This document shows positions 41,408-49,531 of a stretch of 64,000 nt of DNA, piece by piece. The stretch lies in assembly GCF_001028665.1 (NCBI RefSeq), contig NZ_CP011503.1:992001-1056000 (forward strand). Direction: 5' to 3'. Origin of the DNA: Burkholderia pyrrocinia. Lineage in GTDB: Bacteria; Pseudomonadota; Gammaproteobacteria; Burkholderiales; Burkholderiaceae. The notes under the pieces are model-generated. The model did no database searches. It worked only from the letters and a program-made list of their open reading frames with translations, and had not been told where the DNA came from. Position 1 is the first letter of the stretch, and every line of letters begins with the position of its first letter. A program made the position numbers and the translations under genes.

Positions 41408-41965
41408 TCACTCGGCAATCGAACGGATGACCGTTGCCGGATTGCCGCCGACCAGCGTATTCGGCGGAACGTCTTTGGTGACGACGGCCCCGGCCGCGAC
41501 GACCGAATTCTCGCCGACCGTCACGCCGCCGATGATCGTCGCGCCGGCGCCGATCCACACGTTCCGTTCGATCGTGATCGACTTCGCGACAACGAAATCG
41601 CGCCGCCGGGAAGGTTCCACCGGATGGCCGGACGTGATGAGGCTGACGTTCGGCCCGATCATCACGTCGTCGCCGATCTCGAGCCCGCCCAGGTCGTAGA
41701 ACGTACAGTTCTGGTTGACGAACACGTTGCGCCCGATCTTCATGCCGGCACCGCCCGTCGCATGGAACGGCGGAATCAGCACGAAGCCGTCGTCCACCTG
41801 CGTGCCGATCAGTTCGCTGAACAATACGCGAACGTCTGCCTCGTCGTCGAACGTCAGGCGATTGAGCCGCGCGGTGATCGCCATCGCTCGCTTGACCTCG
41901 GCCACCATGGCCGCCGATTCCGGCGTTCTTCGCGGAATGATCGTGGTGCGATCGTCGTTTGCCAT
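41408..41965 (-). CDS. Maltose/galactoside O-acetyltransferase-like protein
   Basis: 185 residues. A mac-type helical N-terminus (ITARLNRLTFDDEADVRVLFSELIG) is followed by left-handed beta-helix hexapeptide repeats (IGRNVFVNQNCTFYDLGGLEIGDDVMIGPNVSLITSGHP...IGAGATIIGGVTVGENSVVAAGAVV), with the catalytic His in TSGHPVEP. It acetylates sugars from acetyl-CoA; this family includes Maa, NodL and LacA. A further in-frame ATG at 41986 exists, but 41965 gives the usual N-terminus and has GGAGAC upstream. It is divergent from a GST gene across a striking palindrome. Confidence 0.9.
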   Translation of the reverse strand: MANDDRTTIIPRRTPESAAMVAEVKRAMAITARLNRLTFDDEADVRVLFSELIGTQVDDGFVLIPPFHATGGAGMKIGRNVFVNQNCTFYDLGGLEIGDDVMIGPNVSLITSGHPVEPSRRRDFVVAKSITIERNVWIGAGATIIGGVTVGENSVVAAGAVVTKDVPPNTLVGGNPATVIRSIAE

Positions 41966-42047
41966 TCGTTGCTTGTCTCCGTGCACGGTCGAACCGGCGG
42001 TGCATCGCAGTCATGCTGATCTGCACCGAGATTCTTGATTCAAATTT

Positions 42048-42074
42048 ATGACTAGTTTTTATATAACTAGTCAT
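42048..42074. promoter_or_regulatory. Perfect 10-bp inverted repeat, candidate operator
   Basis: ATGACTAGTT (42048-42057) and AACTAGTCAT (42065-42074) flank TTTATAT. The site is AT-rich in a GC-rich genome and lies between the divergent acetyltransferase and GST genes, overlapping a TATATA element. It has the size and symmetry of a TetR, MarR or HxlR operator. No such regulator is adjacent. Confidence 0.6.
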
Positions 42075-42157
42075 TCATTAAACCCCTGTCGAACCTGCGT
42101 TGCTCGGGTACGCTTGAGCATCCACCGGCCCCTACCTGCACCAAACGCGGAGGCGCG

Positions 42158-42772
42158 ATGAAGCTCTACTACTGGCCGAAGACCCGGGCATTCCGGGCGT
42201 TGTGGATGCTCGAGGAGATCGGCGTGGTGTACGAACTCGTGCCGATCGACCTGCGCTCGCACGAACAGGGCAGCGATGCACTCGTGCAGGTCAACCCGAT
42301 GGCCAAGCTGCCCGCGCTCGACGACGGCAGCGCGCCGTTCGCCGAATCGGGCGCCGTGCTGCTCTATCTCGCCGACTGTTGCCCGGGCGCCGGGCTCGGC
42401 ATCGCGCCCGACGATCCGCTGCGCGGTCGTTTCCTCCAATGGATGTTCTTCACGCCGACCTGCCTCGAACCGGCGATGGCCGAAAAATTCACGGGCGCGT
42501 CGGGCAATCCGGTCGCGTTCGGCTGGGGCAACATCACGCGCGTGCAGCGCGCGCTCGCGCAGGCGCTCGCCCATAGCCCCTGGCTCGTCGGCGACCGCTT
42601 CACCGCGGCCGACCTGCTGCTCGCCAGCACGCTGAAGATCGCGTTCGACGCGCACCTGCTGCCGCACGAAGGCGTGCTCGGCGACTACGTCGCGCGAGCC
42701 GAGGACCGCGACGCGTTCCGCCGCGCGGTCGCGATCGAACAACGCGAAGCGGCGCGCCTGCTGCACGCGTGA
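42158..42772 (+). CDS. Glutathione S-transferase family protein
   Basis: 204 residues. Thioredoxin-like N-domain (MKLYYWPKTRAFRALWMLEEIGV; the cis-Pro/SNAIL-type segment reads NPMAKLPALDDG and AESGAVLLYLAD) and an all-helical C-domain with the N-capping box GDRFTAADLLLA (about 147). The N-terminal active residue could be Tyr or Ser near the start, which is not resolved here. It likely conjugates or reduces small molecules with glutathione. The gene is divergent from the acetyltransferase; the palindrome at 42048-42074 probably controls it. Confidence 0.9.
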   Translation: MKLYYWPKTRAFRALWMLEEIGVVYELVPIDLRSHEQGSDALVQVNPMAKLPALDDGSAPFAESGAVLLYLADCCPGAGLGIAPDDPLRGRFLQWMFFTPTCLEPAMAEKFTGASGNPVAFGWGNITRVQRALAQALAHSPWLVGDRFTAADLLLASTLKIAFDAHLLPHEGVLGDYVARAEDRDAFRRAVAIEQREAARLLHA

Positions 42773-42809
42773 CGCATGGGGGGCGGCGCCCGCCGCCCCT
42801 CGAACGCAC

Positions 42810-43772
42810 CTATGCAGCCGGCCCCTGCGCCGCGGCGCCCGCTTCGACCACCACGCCCGGCGAACCGCGCTCGTCGGTGTCGGTGTCGACCGGCACGACC
42901 TCGTGAAAATGCGTGTAGTCGATGTGCGTGATGCCGTCTTCGTCGTGCATCAGGTCGACATAGCGGTGACGCCAGCGAATCTCCCCATGCGCCCATGAGT
43001 GACGCGCCTGCATGACCTGCGCGGTCGTTTCGTCCGAGCCCTCGATCGTGATCAGCAGCGACGCGTCGCGCGCGGCGAGCGATTCGGGCGTCTCGCCAAA
43101 CAGCGCGCTCGACTCGTCGATCACATGCATCAGGTTCCAGCCGAGCAGGAAGATCGGATGCTCGTTGCGCACGAGCGGCAGGTCGTGGATCTTGCGCAGC
43201 GAGTAGCCCTCGTGCGTGCCTTCGACGCGCATCAGCCGCAATTTCGCCTGCGCCTCGGCAATCACGTTCTGACGCGCATTCGCGGCGCGCACCATCAGCG
43301 TCATCCGGCCGTTCAGCGGCCGCACGATCGCGTAGCGCGCGAACAGGATCTTCGCCTGCGGCCGGGAAAACCGCGCGAACACGAGCCCCGTGGCCAGCGC
43401 GATGCCCGACATCCCGACGAAGATCTCGAATGTCGCGACCAGGTGCGCATAAATGGTCTGCGGATGCATGTCGCCGTACCCGACGGTCGCGAGTGTCTCG
43501 ACGCTGAAGAAGAACGCGCCGCCGAACCCGGCCGGCGACTGGTTCGCGATCGACGCGTGGCCAAGCATGTAGAGCGTCGCGAAGCCGCCGTTGAGCAGCA
43601 GGAACACCACCGCGAGCGACAGGAAGAACACGGGCCAGCTCACCGTCAGCGCGCGGTGATAGAAATCGCGCCAGCCGAGCGGCGGCATCCCGTACGCGAT
43701 CACCGGGCGGGTGCCCGACCAGATCTTGCGGCCACGGCCGCGGGAGGCGGGGGAGGACGAATCGACGTTCAT
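42810..43772 (-). CDS. Inward-rectifier-type potassium channel, KirBac1.1 orthologue
   Basis: 320 residues and very similar in every motif to KirBac1.1 from B. pseudomallei, whose structure is known. A slide helix (WRDFYHRALTVSWPVFF), two membrane helices with pore loop, the selectivity filter TVGYG (96-100), and a cytoplasmic immunoglobulin-like C-terminal domain (about 135-300; IVRPLNGRMTLMVRAANARQNVI) are present. It passes K+ and is blocked by PIP2 in the orthologue. Start at 43772 (MNVDSSSPAS) matches that protein. The C-terminal tail is Ala/Gly-rich. Confidence 0.93.
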   Translation of the reverse strand: MNVDSSSPASRGRGRKIWSGTRPVIAYGMPPLGWRDFYHRALTVSWPVFFLSLAVVFLLLNGGFATLYMLGHASIANQSPAGFGGAFFFSVETLATVGYGDMHPQTIYAHLVATFEIFVGMSGIALATGLVFARFSRPQAKILFARYAIVRPLNGRMTLMVRAANARQNVIAEAQAKLRLMRVEGTHEGYSLRKIHDLPLVRNEHPIFLLGWNLMHVIDESSALFGETPESLAARDASLLITIEGSDETTAQVMQARHSWAHGEIRWRHRYVDLMHDEDGITHIDYTHFHEVVPVDTDTDERGSPGVVVEAGAAAQGPAA

Positions 43773-43890
43773 CGCGCGGTGCCAGTTGCAGGGAGGCGAC
43801 GAGCGTAGCACGCGCGGCGGCGGCCGGGAATGCGTGTCGATTCGGAATGGAAATTCGCCGCGCCGCCGGACGCATGCGGCCACGAAGCGA

Positions 43891-43922
43891 CGAAAAAGAC
43901 CGGCCGCATGAAAGCGGCCGGC
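43891..43922 (-). terminator. Rho-independent terminator after the sulfate-binding protein gene
   Basis: On the minus strand GCCGGCCGC pairs with GCGGCCGG(T) across TTTCAT, followed by CTTTTTC. Confidence 0.75.
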
Positions 43923-43964
43923 TGCATCGTCATCATGCGGACAAGCGCGCGGTGCGCGCCGCGA

Positions 43965-44984
43965 TCACTTCCGGTCGACGATCACCTGGTCGAACGTGCC
44001 GCCGTCGGCGAAATGGGTCTTCTGCGCGTTCGCCCAGCTACCGAAAACCTGCTCGACGCTGAACGTCTTCAGCGACTTGAATTCGGCTGCATGCTTCTTC
44101 AGCACGTTCGCGTCGCGCGGGCGCAGATGGTGCTGCGCGATGATCTCCTGCGCTTCCGGCGTGTACAGGTAGTCGAGATACGCCTGCGCGACCTTGCGCG
44201 TGCCCTTCTTGTCGACGACCTTGTCGACGACGGCGACGGGCGGCTCCGCGAGGATGCTCGCCGACGGATACACGGCGTCGAACTGCGCGCCCGACGCGCC
44301 CGTGTCCATCAGCGCGACTTCGTTCTCGAACGTGACCAGCACGTCGCCGATGCCGCGCTGCGTGAACGTCGTCGTCGCGCCTCGACCGCCCGAGTCGAGC
44401 ACCGGCACGTTGCGGAAGATCGCCTTCTCGAAGTCGAGCGCCTGCTGGTCGGTCGCGCCCTTCTGCTTCTGGAAGCCCCACGCGGCGAGGTACGCGTAGC
44501 GGCCGTTACCCGACGTCTTCGGGTTCGCGATGATCACCTGGACGCCCGGCTTCGCGAGATCGCTCCAGTCCTTGATCGCCTTCGGGTTGCCCTTGCGCAC
44601 GAGGAACACCATCGTCGTCGAGTACGGCGAGCTGTTGTCCGGGAAACGCGCGCGCCAGTCCTTCGGCAGCAGTTGGCCGCGCTCGGCGAGCAGGTCGATG
44701 TCGTTCGGCTGGTTCATCGTCACGACGTCGGCCTGCAGCCCCTGCAGCACCGACAGCGCCTGCGCGCTCGACGCGCCGTGCGACTGCTTGAGCGCGACCG
44801 TCTCGCCGGTCTTCTGCTTGTAGGCGGCGGCAAAGCTCGCGTTGATGTCCTTGTACAGCTCGCGCGTCACGTCGTACGACACGTTCAGGATCGACGTGTC
44901 CGCGTGCGCAGCCGTCGCCGCCACGACCAGCGCCGCCGCCGCGCCCGTGTGCAGCCAGCGGCCGATCCCCTTGATGCTTGCCAT
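43965..44984 (-). CDS. sbp: Sulfate ABC transporter periplasmic binding protein
   Basis: 339 residues with a signal peptide (MASIKGIGRWLHTGAAAALVVAATAAHA) and the two-lobed sulfate-binding fold. Family motifs include LNVSYDVTRELYKDIN (about 33-48), HGASSAQALSVLQGL (about 69) and KTSGNGRYAYLAAWGF (about 157). It delivers sulfate (or thiosulfate) to the CysTWA permease; no cysTWA genes adjoin it. Transcribed alone and ended by a hairpin at 43891-43922. Confidence 0.95.
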   Translation of the reverse strand: MASIKGIGRWLHTGAAAALVVAATAAHADTSILNVSYDVTRELYKDINASFAAAYKQKTGETVALKQSHGASSAQALSVLQGLQADVVTMNQPNDIDLLAERGQLLPKDWRARFPDNSSPYSTTMVFLVRKGNPKAIKDWSDLAKPGVQVIIANPKTSGNGRYAYLAAWGFQKQKGATDQQALDFEKAIFRNVPVLDSGGRGATTTFTQRGIGDVLVTFENEVALMDTGASGAQFDAVYPSASILAEPPVAVVDKVVDKKGTRKVAQAYLDYLYTPEAQEIIAQHHLRPRDANVLKKHAAEFKSLKTFSVEQVFGSWANAQKTHFADGGTFDQVIVDRK

Positions 44985-45201
44985 CGTGATATGCCCCGTT
45001 TCCAGTGGTGGTGAATGTGCGTGACGGCACGCGTACGCGCTGTCATCGAAACGTAAGCGGGCATTCTAGCGGCCGGGCGCGGCGCGCTTTCCAATCAGTC
45101 GTGGAAAGCAAATCTCGAATCCTGCTAAACGGAGGCGGGTGCTCGCGCACGCGTCCGATCCGGTGTTAAGATCGCCGCTCAGCCCACTTCACGGTTCATC
45201 C

Positions 45202-45297
45202 ATGTCCGCTGCCCTGCGCTCGCCCTCGATCCTTGCCGCCGTCGCGGCAGGTGCGCGCGCGGCCGGGCTGAAACTGAAAAAACGACTCCTCGACTGA
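45202..45297 (+). CDS. Possible 31-residue leader ORF upstream of the DapA-like gene
   Basis: ATG at 45202 opens a frame of 31 codons rich in Ala, Leu and Lys with the C-terminal run KLKKRLLD, amphipathic in look. It starts about 30 bases after TAAGAT (possible -10) and has no clear Shine-Dalgarno. Its stop lies inside the hairpin CTGACGG/CCGTCAG (45294-45319). The layout is like a leader peptide with an attenuator, but the peptide has no obvious run of regulatory codons. It may also be chance. Confidence 0.3.
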   Translation: MSAALRSPSILAAVAAGARAAGLKLKKRLLD

Positions 45298-45319
45298 CGG
45301 GGACGTCGCGTCCCGTCAG
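45294..45319 (+). promoter_or_regulatory. Hairpin at the stop of the leader frame
   Basis: CTGACGGGGACG pairs with CGTCCCGTCAG (one G bulged) across TCG. No T-run follows, so it is not a classic terminator. A second hairpin, CGTTCCG/CGGAACG, lies at 45375-45400, just before the DapA-like gene. Confidence 0.4.
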
Positions 45320-45436
45320 GCGAATGCCGGACGGGATGCCCGCAGGTCGTTTCTTTCTCCTTGCCCGCATGCCTCGTTCCGGCACTCCGCCGGCGGAACG
45401 GTTCCTTCCCACTCCGTTTCCACCATGAGGCTTTGC

Positions 45437-46330
45437 ATGCACACACGTTTCGAAGGTATCTGGCTGCCGATCATCACGCCGTTCCACCACGGCGAAGTCG
45501 ACCATGCGGCACTCGCGCGGCTCGCGCGCCACTACGCGGCCGCGGGCATCGCGGGCTTCGTCGCGGGCGCGACGACCGGTGAAGGCGTGCTGCTCGACGC
45601 GCGCGAACAGGACGCCGTGTTCGCGACGCTGCGCGACGCGGCGCCTGGCCTGCCGATCGTCGTCGGGCTGACCGCGAGCGCGACGCATTTCGCGGCGGCA
45701 CGCGCGCGCGAACTCGCCGCGCTGCGGCCCGACGGGCTGCTCGTCACGCCGCCCGTTTATGTGCGGCCGACGCAGGACGGCATCCGCCGCCATGTCGAGG
45801 CGATCGTCGATGCGGCCGACCTGTCGGTACTCGTCTACAACATCCCGTACCGCACCGGCGTGACCGTCGAACTGGAAACGCTGCAGGCACTCGCTCGCGA
45901 CCCGCGCGTCGCGGGCATCAAGGAATGCGGCGGCACGCTCGACCGGATGAGCCGGCTCGTGCACGACACGCCGCTCGCGATCCTGTCCGGCGACGACAAC
46001 CAGAACTTCGCGGCACTGTGCGCCGGCGCGCACGGCGCGATCGCGAGCAGCGCGCACGTGCTGCCCGAATGGCATGTGCGCATCCATGCGCTGCTGCGCG
46101 ACGGACGGCTCGCCGATGCGCGGCGCCTGTCGGTCGCGCTGCAGCCGCTCGTCGCGGCGCTGTTCGCGGAGCCGAACCCGGCGCCGGTGAAGGCCGTGCT
46201 GGCCGCGCAAGGTTGGTGCGAGGACGGGTTGCGGCTGCCGTTCGTGCCGGCAAGCGAGGGGTTGCGGGAGCGGCTGGCCAAGCTCTGCGCGGAACTGGAA
46301 GTGTCCACGCAAGCTGTCGCGACAGCGTAG
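45437..46330 (+). CDS. DapA-family aldolase (dihydrodipicolinate synthase-like)
   Basis: 297 residues. The class I aldolase barrel motifs sit at positions close to E. coli DapA: GATTGEG (44-50), Y134 in VYNIPYRTG, and the Schiff-base K162 in GIKECGG. In Burkholderia this may be true 4-hydroxy-tetrahydrodipicolinate synthase (lysine and cell-wall pathway) or a related lyase of the NAL family. The start at 45437 has GAGG 6 bases upstream and is preferred over ATG at 45425, which contains that site. Confidence 0.85.
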   Translation: MHTRFEGIWLPIITPFHHGEVDHAALARLARHYAAAGIAGFVAGATTGEGVLLDAREQDAVFATLRDAAPGLPIVVGLTASATHFAAARARELAALRPDGLLVTPPVYVRPTQDGIRRHVEAIVDAADLSVLVYNIPYRTGVTVELETLQALARDPRVAGIKECGGTLDRMSRLVHDTPLAILSGDDNQNFAALCAGAHGAIASSAHVLPEWHVRIHALLRDGRLADARRLSVALQPLVAALFAEPNPAPVKAVLAAQGWCEDGLRLPFVPASEGLRERLAKLCAELEVSTQAVATA

Positions 46331-46351
46331 GATTTCGCTCCGAAAACTGTT

Positions 46352-46732
46352 TCAGACCGTCAGAATCCGCGACGCGCCATACTGCGAAAGATGGCCGTCC
46401 GCGGTGACAAGCAGCAGCGGTTCACTCCACGCCTGCGCGACGAGCAGCCGGTCGAACGGGTCGAGATGATAGTGGGGCAGATGGCGCACGGCTGCGCCGT
46501 GCGCTGCCCGAACCGGCAGTTCGCGGTACTGGTTCGTGTTGATCCTGTCGACCAACCGATCCACATCGACGTCGAGCTTTCCCTTCCCTGCCTTGATCGC
46601 CACTTCCCAGATGCTCGCGCTGCTGACGAACACTTCATCGGCAGCGGTAATCAGATTGCGCGCGCGAACGCTCAGCTTCGGATCATTCGCCACCGCCCAG
46701 AGAAAGATGTGCGTATCGAACAGCAGCCGCAT
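46352..46732 (-). CDS. PIN domain toxin (VapC-like)
   Basis: 126 residues with the four acidic PIN residues: D6 (LLFDTHIF), E43 (IWEVAIK), D94 (LDPFDRLL) and D112 (TADGHL). PIN toxins cleave tRNA or rRNA with Mg2+. The DTHIFLW start and DPFDRLLVAQ motif place it in the subgroup usually paired with Phd-type antitoxins. The start codon overlaps the antitoxin stop (TAATG), the normal coupled order for such modules. Confidence 0.93.
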   Translation of the reverse strand: MRLLFDTHIFLWAVANDPKLSVRARNLITAADEVFVSSASIWEVAIKAGKGKLDVDVDRLVDRINTNQYRELPVRAAHGAAVRHLPHYHLDPFDRLLVAQAWSEPLLLVTADGHLSQYGASRILTV

Positions 46733-46959
46733 TACTTACCCATGAATGCGGCCAGCTCTTCGGCGGAAAGCGGTGCGTCGAAGTCATCGGCGATCCATAT
46801 CTGCCCCTCGAGGGCACCGAATGAATGAATTGGCCTGAGCGGCACGAGCCGGACCGACTGCTTGCCGTCCTGCATGATCACGACGCGTTCGCCAGCGATC
46901 GCGGCATCGACCAGCCGTTGCAGATCGAGCGAGGCTTCCTGGAGGTTTGCGACTTGCAT
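46732..46959 (-). CDS. Phd/YefM-type antitoxin
   Basis: 75 residues beginning MQVANLQEASLDLQRLVDAAIAGE, the Phd/YefM DNA-binding fold, followed by VVIMQDGKQSVRLVPL and a disordered C-terminal tail that would wrap the toxin. GGAG lies 7 bases upstream of the start at 46959. It neutralises the PIN toxin encoded immediately downstream and likely represses the pair. Confidence 0.9.
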   Translation of the reverse strand: MQVANLQEASLDLQRLVDAAIAGERVVIMQDGKQSVRLVPLRPIHSFGALEGQIWIADDFDAPLSAEELAAFMGK

Positions 46960-47058
46960 GATTAGCTCCATCCATTGAGTGATCACCATTGTCGCGACAT
47001 TCGCCCCGTTGCTCCAATAGGCCGAACGTCCAGCTGAACGCATTCCAGTCGGCCGGTA

Positions 47059-48120
47059 TCAGGCCGCCAGCGCCGCCACCGCCCCCTCCGCCGCGTCCCG
47101 CACCGCCTGCGTCACGATCCGCGCGAGCCGGTCGACCGTCGGCGTCGCCGACGACGTGCGCCGCAGCAGGATCAGCGGCAGGCTCGGCAGTTCGGGCAGC
47201 CCGAACGAAGCCGCATCGAGCACGCGCACCGACGCGGGCAGCCCGTAGTGCGAGCGCACCGTCAGCCCGAGTCCGGCCGCCGCCGCGGCCCATAGTCCGG
47301 CAAGACTCGGCGTCGTGAATGCGACGCGCCACGGCACGCCCGCGCGGTCGAGCGCATCGGTCGCCGCGCCGAAGAACCGGCACGGCCGGTCGAACACGAC
47401 GAGCGGCAGCGGCTCGCCAGGCGCACACGCCGCGCGGCCGACCGCTTCTCCCGCGCCGCTTCCTCCGCCCTCCTCCCCACCGCCGTCCGGCATCCCGAAC
47501 CCGCCCGCGCCCGCCGCGCCGATCCATTGCATCGGCACCTGCGCGATCGCTTCGCTGTCGATCCCCGCCCGCGAAACGAGCGCCGCCGACGCCGGATCGC
47601 CCCATACGAGCGCGAGATCGAGCTGGTTCGCATCGAGCCGGTCGAGCAGCTCGGCATTGCGCGCCACGCGCGCCTCGATCCTCACCTTCGGATGCGCGCG
47701 CGCAAACCGCCCGAGCACGTCGGGCAGGATCGCCTCGCCGAAATCCTCCTGCAGCCCGACGCGCACCCAGCCGTCGAGATTCACGCCGCGCACGGCCGCG
47801 GCCGCCTCGTCGTTCAGCTCGATCATCCGTCGCGCATAGCGCAGCATCGCGTCGCCGGCATCGGTCAGCGCGAGCCCGCGCCCGGCTTTCACGAACAGCG
47901 GCGTGCCGGCCTGCTCCTCGAGCTTGCGGATCTGTGCGCTCACCGCCGACGACGAGCGCGCAACGCGGTCGGCTGCCTTCGCGAAACTGCCGAGATCCAC
48001 GCCCGCGACGAGGCTGCGCAGCGCCGCCACGTCGAAGTTGGGCCGGGCCTGCGCGACATCGACCATTGCGAGCGGCTCGCCGCCACCACGGGGAATATCT
48101 TGTCCGGGCACGTCAATCAT
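47059..48120 (-). CDS. LysR family regulator with Gly-rich insertion
   Basis: 353 residues. An N-terminal winged helix-turn-helix (about 30-90; FDVAALRSLVAGVDLGSFAKAADRVARSSSAVSAQIRKLE) precedes the LysR co-inducer domain. Between beta strands of that domain there is a Gly/Glu/Ala-rich insertion (about 202-232; PDGGGEEGGGSGAGE) not usual in the family. The start may be 48120 or the internal ATG at 48066. It is divergent from an MFS transporter, the typical target of such a regulator. A TCATCCTG/CAGGATGA pair (48117-48124 and 48171-48178) lies between them. Confidence 0.88.
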   Translation of the reverse strand: MIDVPGQDIPRGGGEPLAMVDVAQARPNFDVAALRSLVAGVDLGSFAKAADRVARSSSAVSAQIRKLEEQAGTPLFVKAGRGLALTDAGDAMLRYARRMIELNDEAAAAVRGVNLDGWVRVGLQEDFGEAILPDVLGRFARAHPKVRIEARVARNAELLDRLDANQLDLALVWGDPASAALVSRAGIDSEAIAQVPMQWIGAAGAGGFGMPDGGGEEGGGSGAGEAVGRAACAPGEPLPLVVFDRPCRFFGAATDALDRAGVPWRVAFTTPSLAGLWAAAAAGLGLTVRSHYGLPASVRVLDAASFGLPELPSLPLILLRRTSSATPTVDRLARIVTQAVRDAAEGAVAALAA

Positions 48121-48217
48121 CCTGTTTTATCGAACGATTCATCAAAAACTTTCCGATTTTCAGGATGAATGTAGGCCGCCAGACTGTCGATGTCAATTTC
48201 CAACCGGGCCTGCCGCC

Positions 48218-49489
48218 ATGGATACCACCTGCATCGCCTCCCCCACCTCGCCCGCCCGCGACGCGCGCGGCCCGGCCCACCGCTGGCGCGTGCTGGCGGC
48301 CGGCGTCGCCGCGAACATGAGCTTTTCGGCCGCCGCGGCCGGCATTCCGACCACGGCCGTGTGGATGCGCGCGGCCTATCACCTCGACAACGGCGCGCTC
48401 GGCCTCGTGCTCGGCGCGCTCGGCTTCGGCGTCGCGCTGTCCGAGCTGCCGTGGGGAATGGCCGCCGATCGCTTCGGTGATCGCCGCGTGCTGATGACCG
48501 GGCTCGTCGCGACGGCCGCGATGCTCGCGCTGATGGTGTGCACGATCGTCCCGACCGCGCACGCGGTGCCGCCGCTGATGCGCGTCGTCGCTGCGATGAG
48601 CTGCGTCGGCCTGCTTGGCGGCAGCGTGAACGGGTCGAGCGGGCGCGCGGTGATGCGCTGGTTCGGCGAGCGCGAACGCGGGCTCGCGATGAGCATTCGC
48701 CAGACGGCCGTGCCGCTCGGTGGCGGCGTCGGCGCCGCGCTGCTGCCGTCGCTCGCGTCGCATCTGGGCTTCGCCGCGGTGTTCGGTGCGCTGATGCTGT
48801 TGTGCGCGGGATCGGCCGCGCTGGCCTGGCGCTGGCTGCACGAGCCACCCGCCGCGCCGGCCGCCGTGCCCGGCGCCGCGCCTCGCTCCGTCGAACAGCA
48901 GCAACCCGCCCCGCATGCGCGCGGCCCGCTCGCGAGCGGCCGCGTGTGGCGCATCGTGCTCGGCATGGGCCTGCTGTGCGCGCCGCAGTTCGCGGTGCTC
49001 ACGTTCGCGACGGTGTTCCTGCACGACTTCGGCCGGCTCGGCCTCGCCGGCATCAGCGCGGCGATGGTCGCGCTGCAACTCGGCGCGATGGTGATGCGCG
49101 TCTGGAGCGGCCGTCATACCGACCGTCACGGCAACCGGCGCGCGTACCTGCGCGGCTCGGTGCTCGTCGCGGCCGGCTCGTTCGCGCTGCTTGCAGCCGC
49201 AACGGCCGGCAGCCCGCACGTGCCGCTCGCCGCGATCGTCGCGATTCTCGTGTTCGCGGGCATCTGCGTATCGGCGTGGCACGGCGTCGCGTACACGGAA
49301 CTCGCGACGCTCGCGGGCGCGAACCACGCGGGCACCGCACTCGGGATGGCGAACACGATCGTCTACCTCGGGCTGTTCGCGACGCCGCTCGCGATTCCGC
49401 CGCTGCTCGCCGTCAGTTCGTGGAGCGTGGTCTGGCTCGCGACCGCGCTGATCGCCGGCGCGACCTATCCGCTGTTCGCCGTGCGATAG
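48218..49489 (+). CDS. MFS transporter
   Basis: 423 residues with about 12 membrane helices. The loop motif between helices 2 and 3 is seen as GMAADRFGDRRVLMTG (about 82-97), and a central loop is Pro/Arg-rich (about 215-245). Neither the drug nor the metabolite can be named from motifs. The start at 48218 (MDTTCIASPT) gives a short cytoplasmic N-terminus; longer frames overlap the divergent LysR gene. It is probably controlled by that regulator. Confidence 0.88.
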   Translation: MDTTCIASPTSPARDARGPAHRWRVLAAGVAANMSFSAAAAGIPTTAVWMRAAYHLDNGALGLVLGALGFGVALSELPWGMAADRFGDRRVLMTGLVATAAMLALMVCTIVPTAHAVPPLMRVVAAMSCVGLLGGSVNGSSGRAVMRWFGERERGLAMSIRQTAVPLGGGVGAALLPSLASHLGFAAVFGALMLLCAGSAALAWRWLHEPPAAPAAVPGAAPRSVEQQQPAPHARGPLASGRVWRIVLGMGLLCAPQFAVLTFATVFLHDFGRLGLAGISAAMVALQLGAMVMRVWSGRHTDRHGNRRAYLRGSVLVAAGSFALLAAATAGSPHVPLAAIVAILVFAGICVSAWHGVAYTELATLAGANHAGTALGMANTIVYLGLFATPLAIPPLLAVSSWSVVWLATALIAGATYPLFAVR

Positions 49490-49531
49490 CGGCCGAGCGT
49501 CGCCGCGAACGCAACGACGCCCGCGCATCCG

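Larger units (their letters stand above)
44985..45436. other. Divergent intergenic region between sbp and the DapA-like gene
   Basis: 452 bases. From left to right it holds the sbp upstream region, TAAGAT at 45167-45172 as a possible -10 for rightward transcription, the small frame at 45202-45297, and two hairpins (45294-45319 and 45375-45400). No other gene is recognised. Confidence 0.5.
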
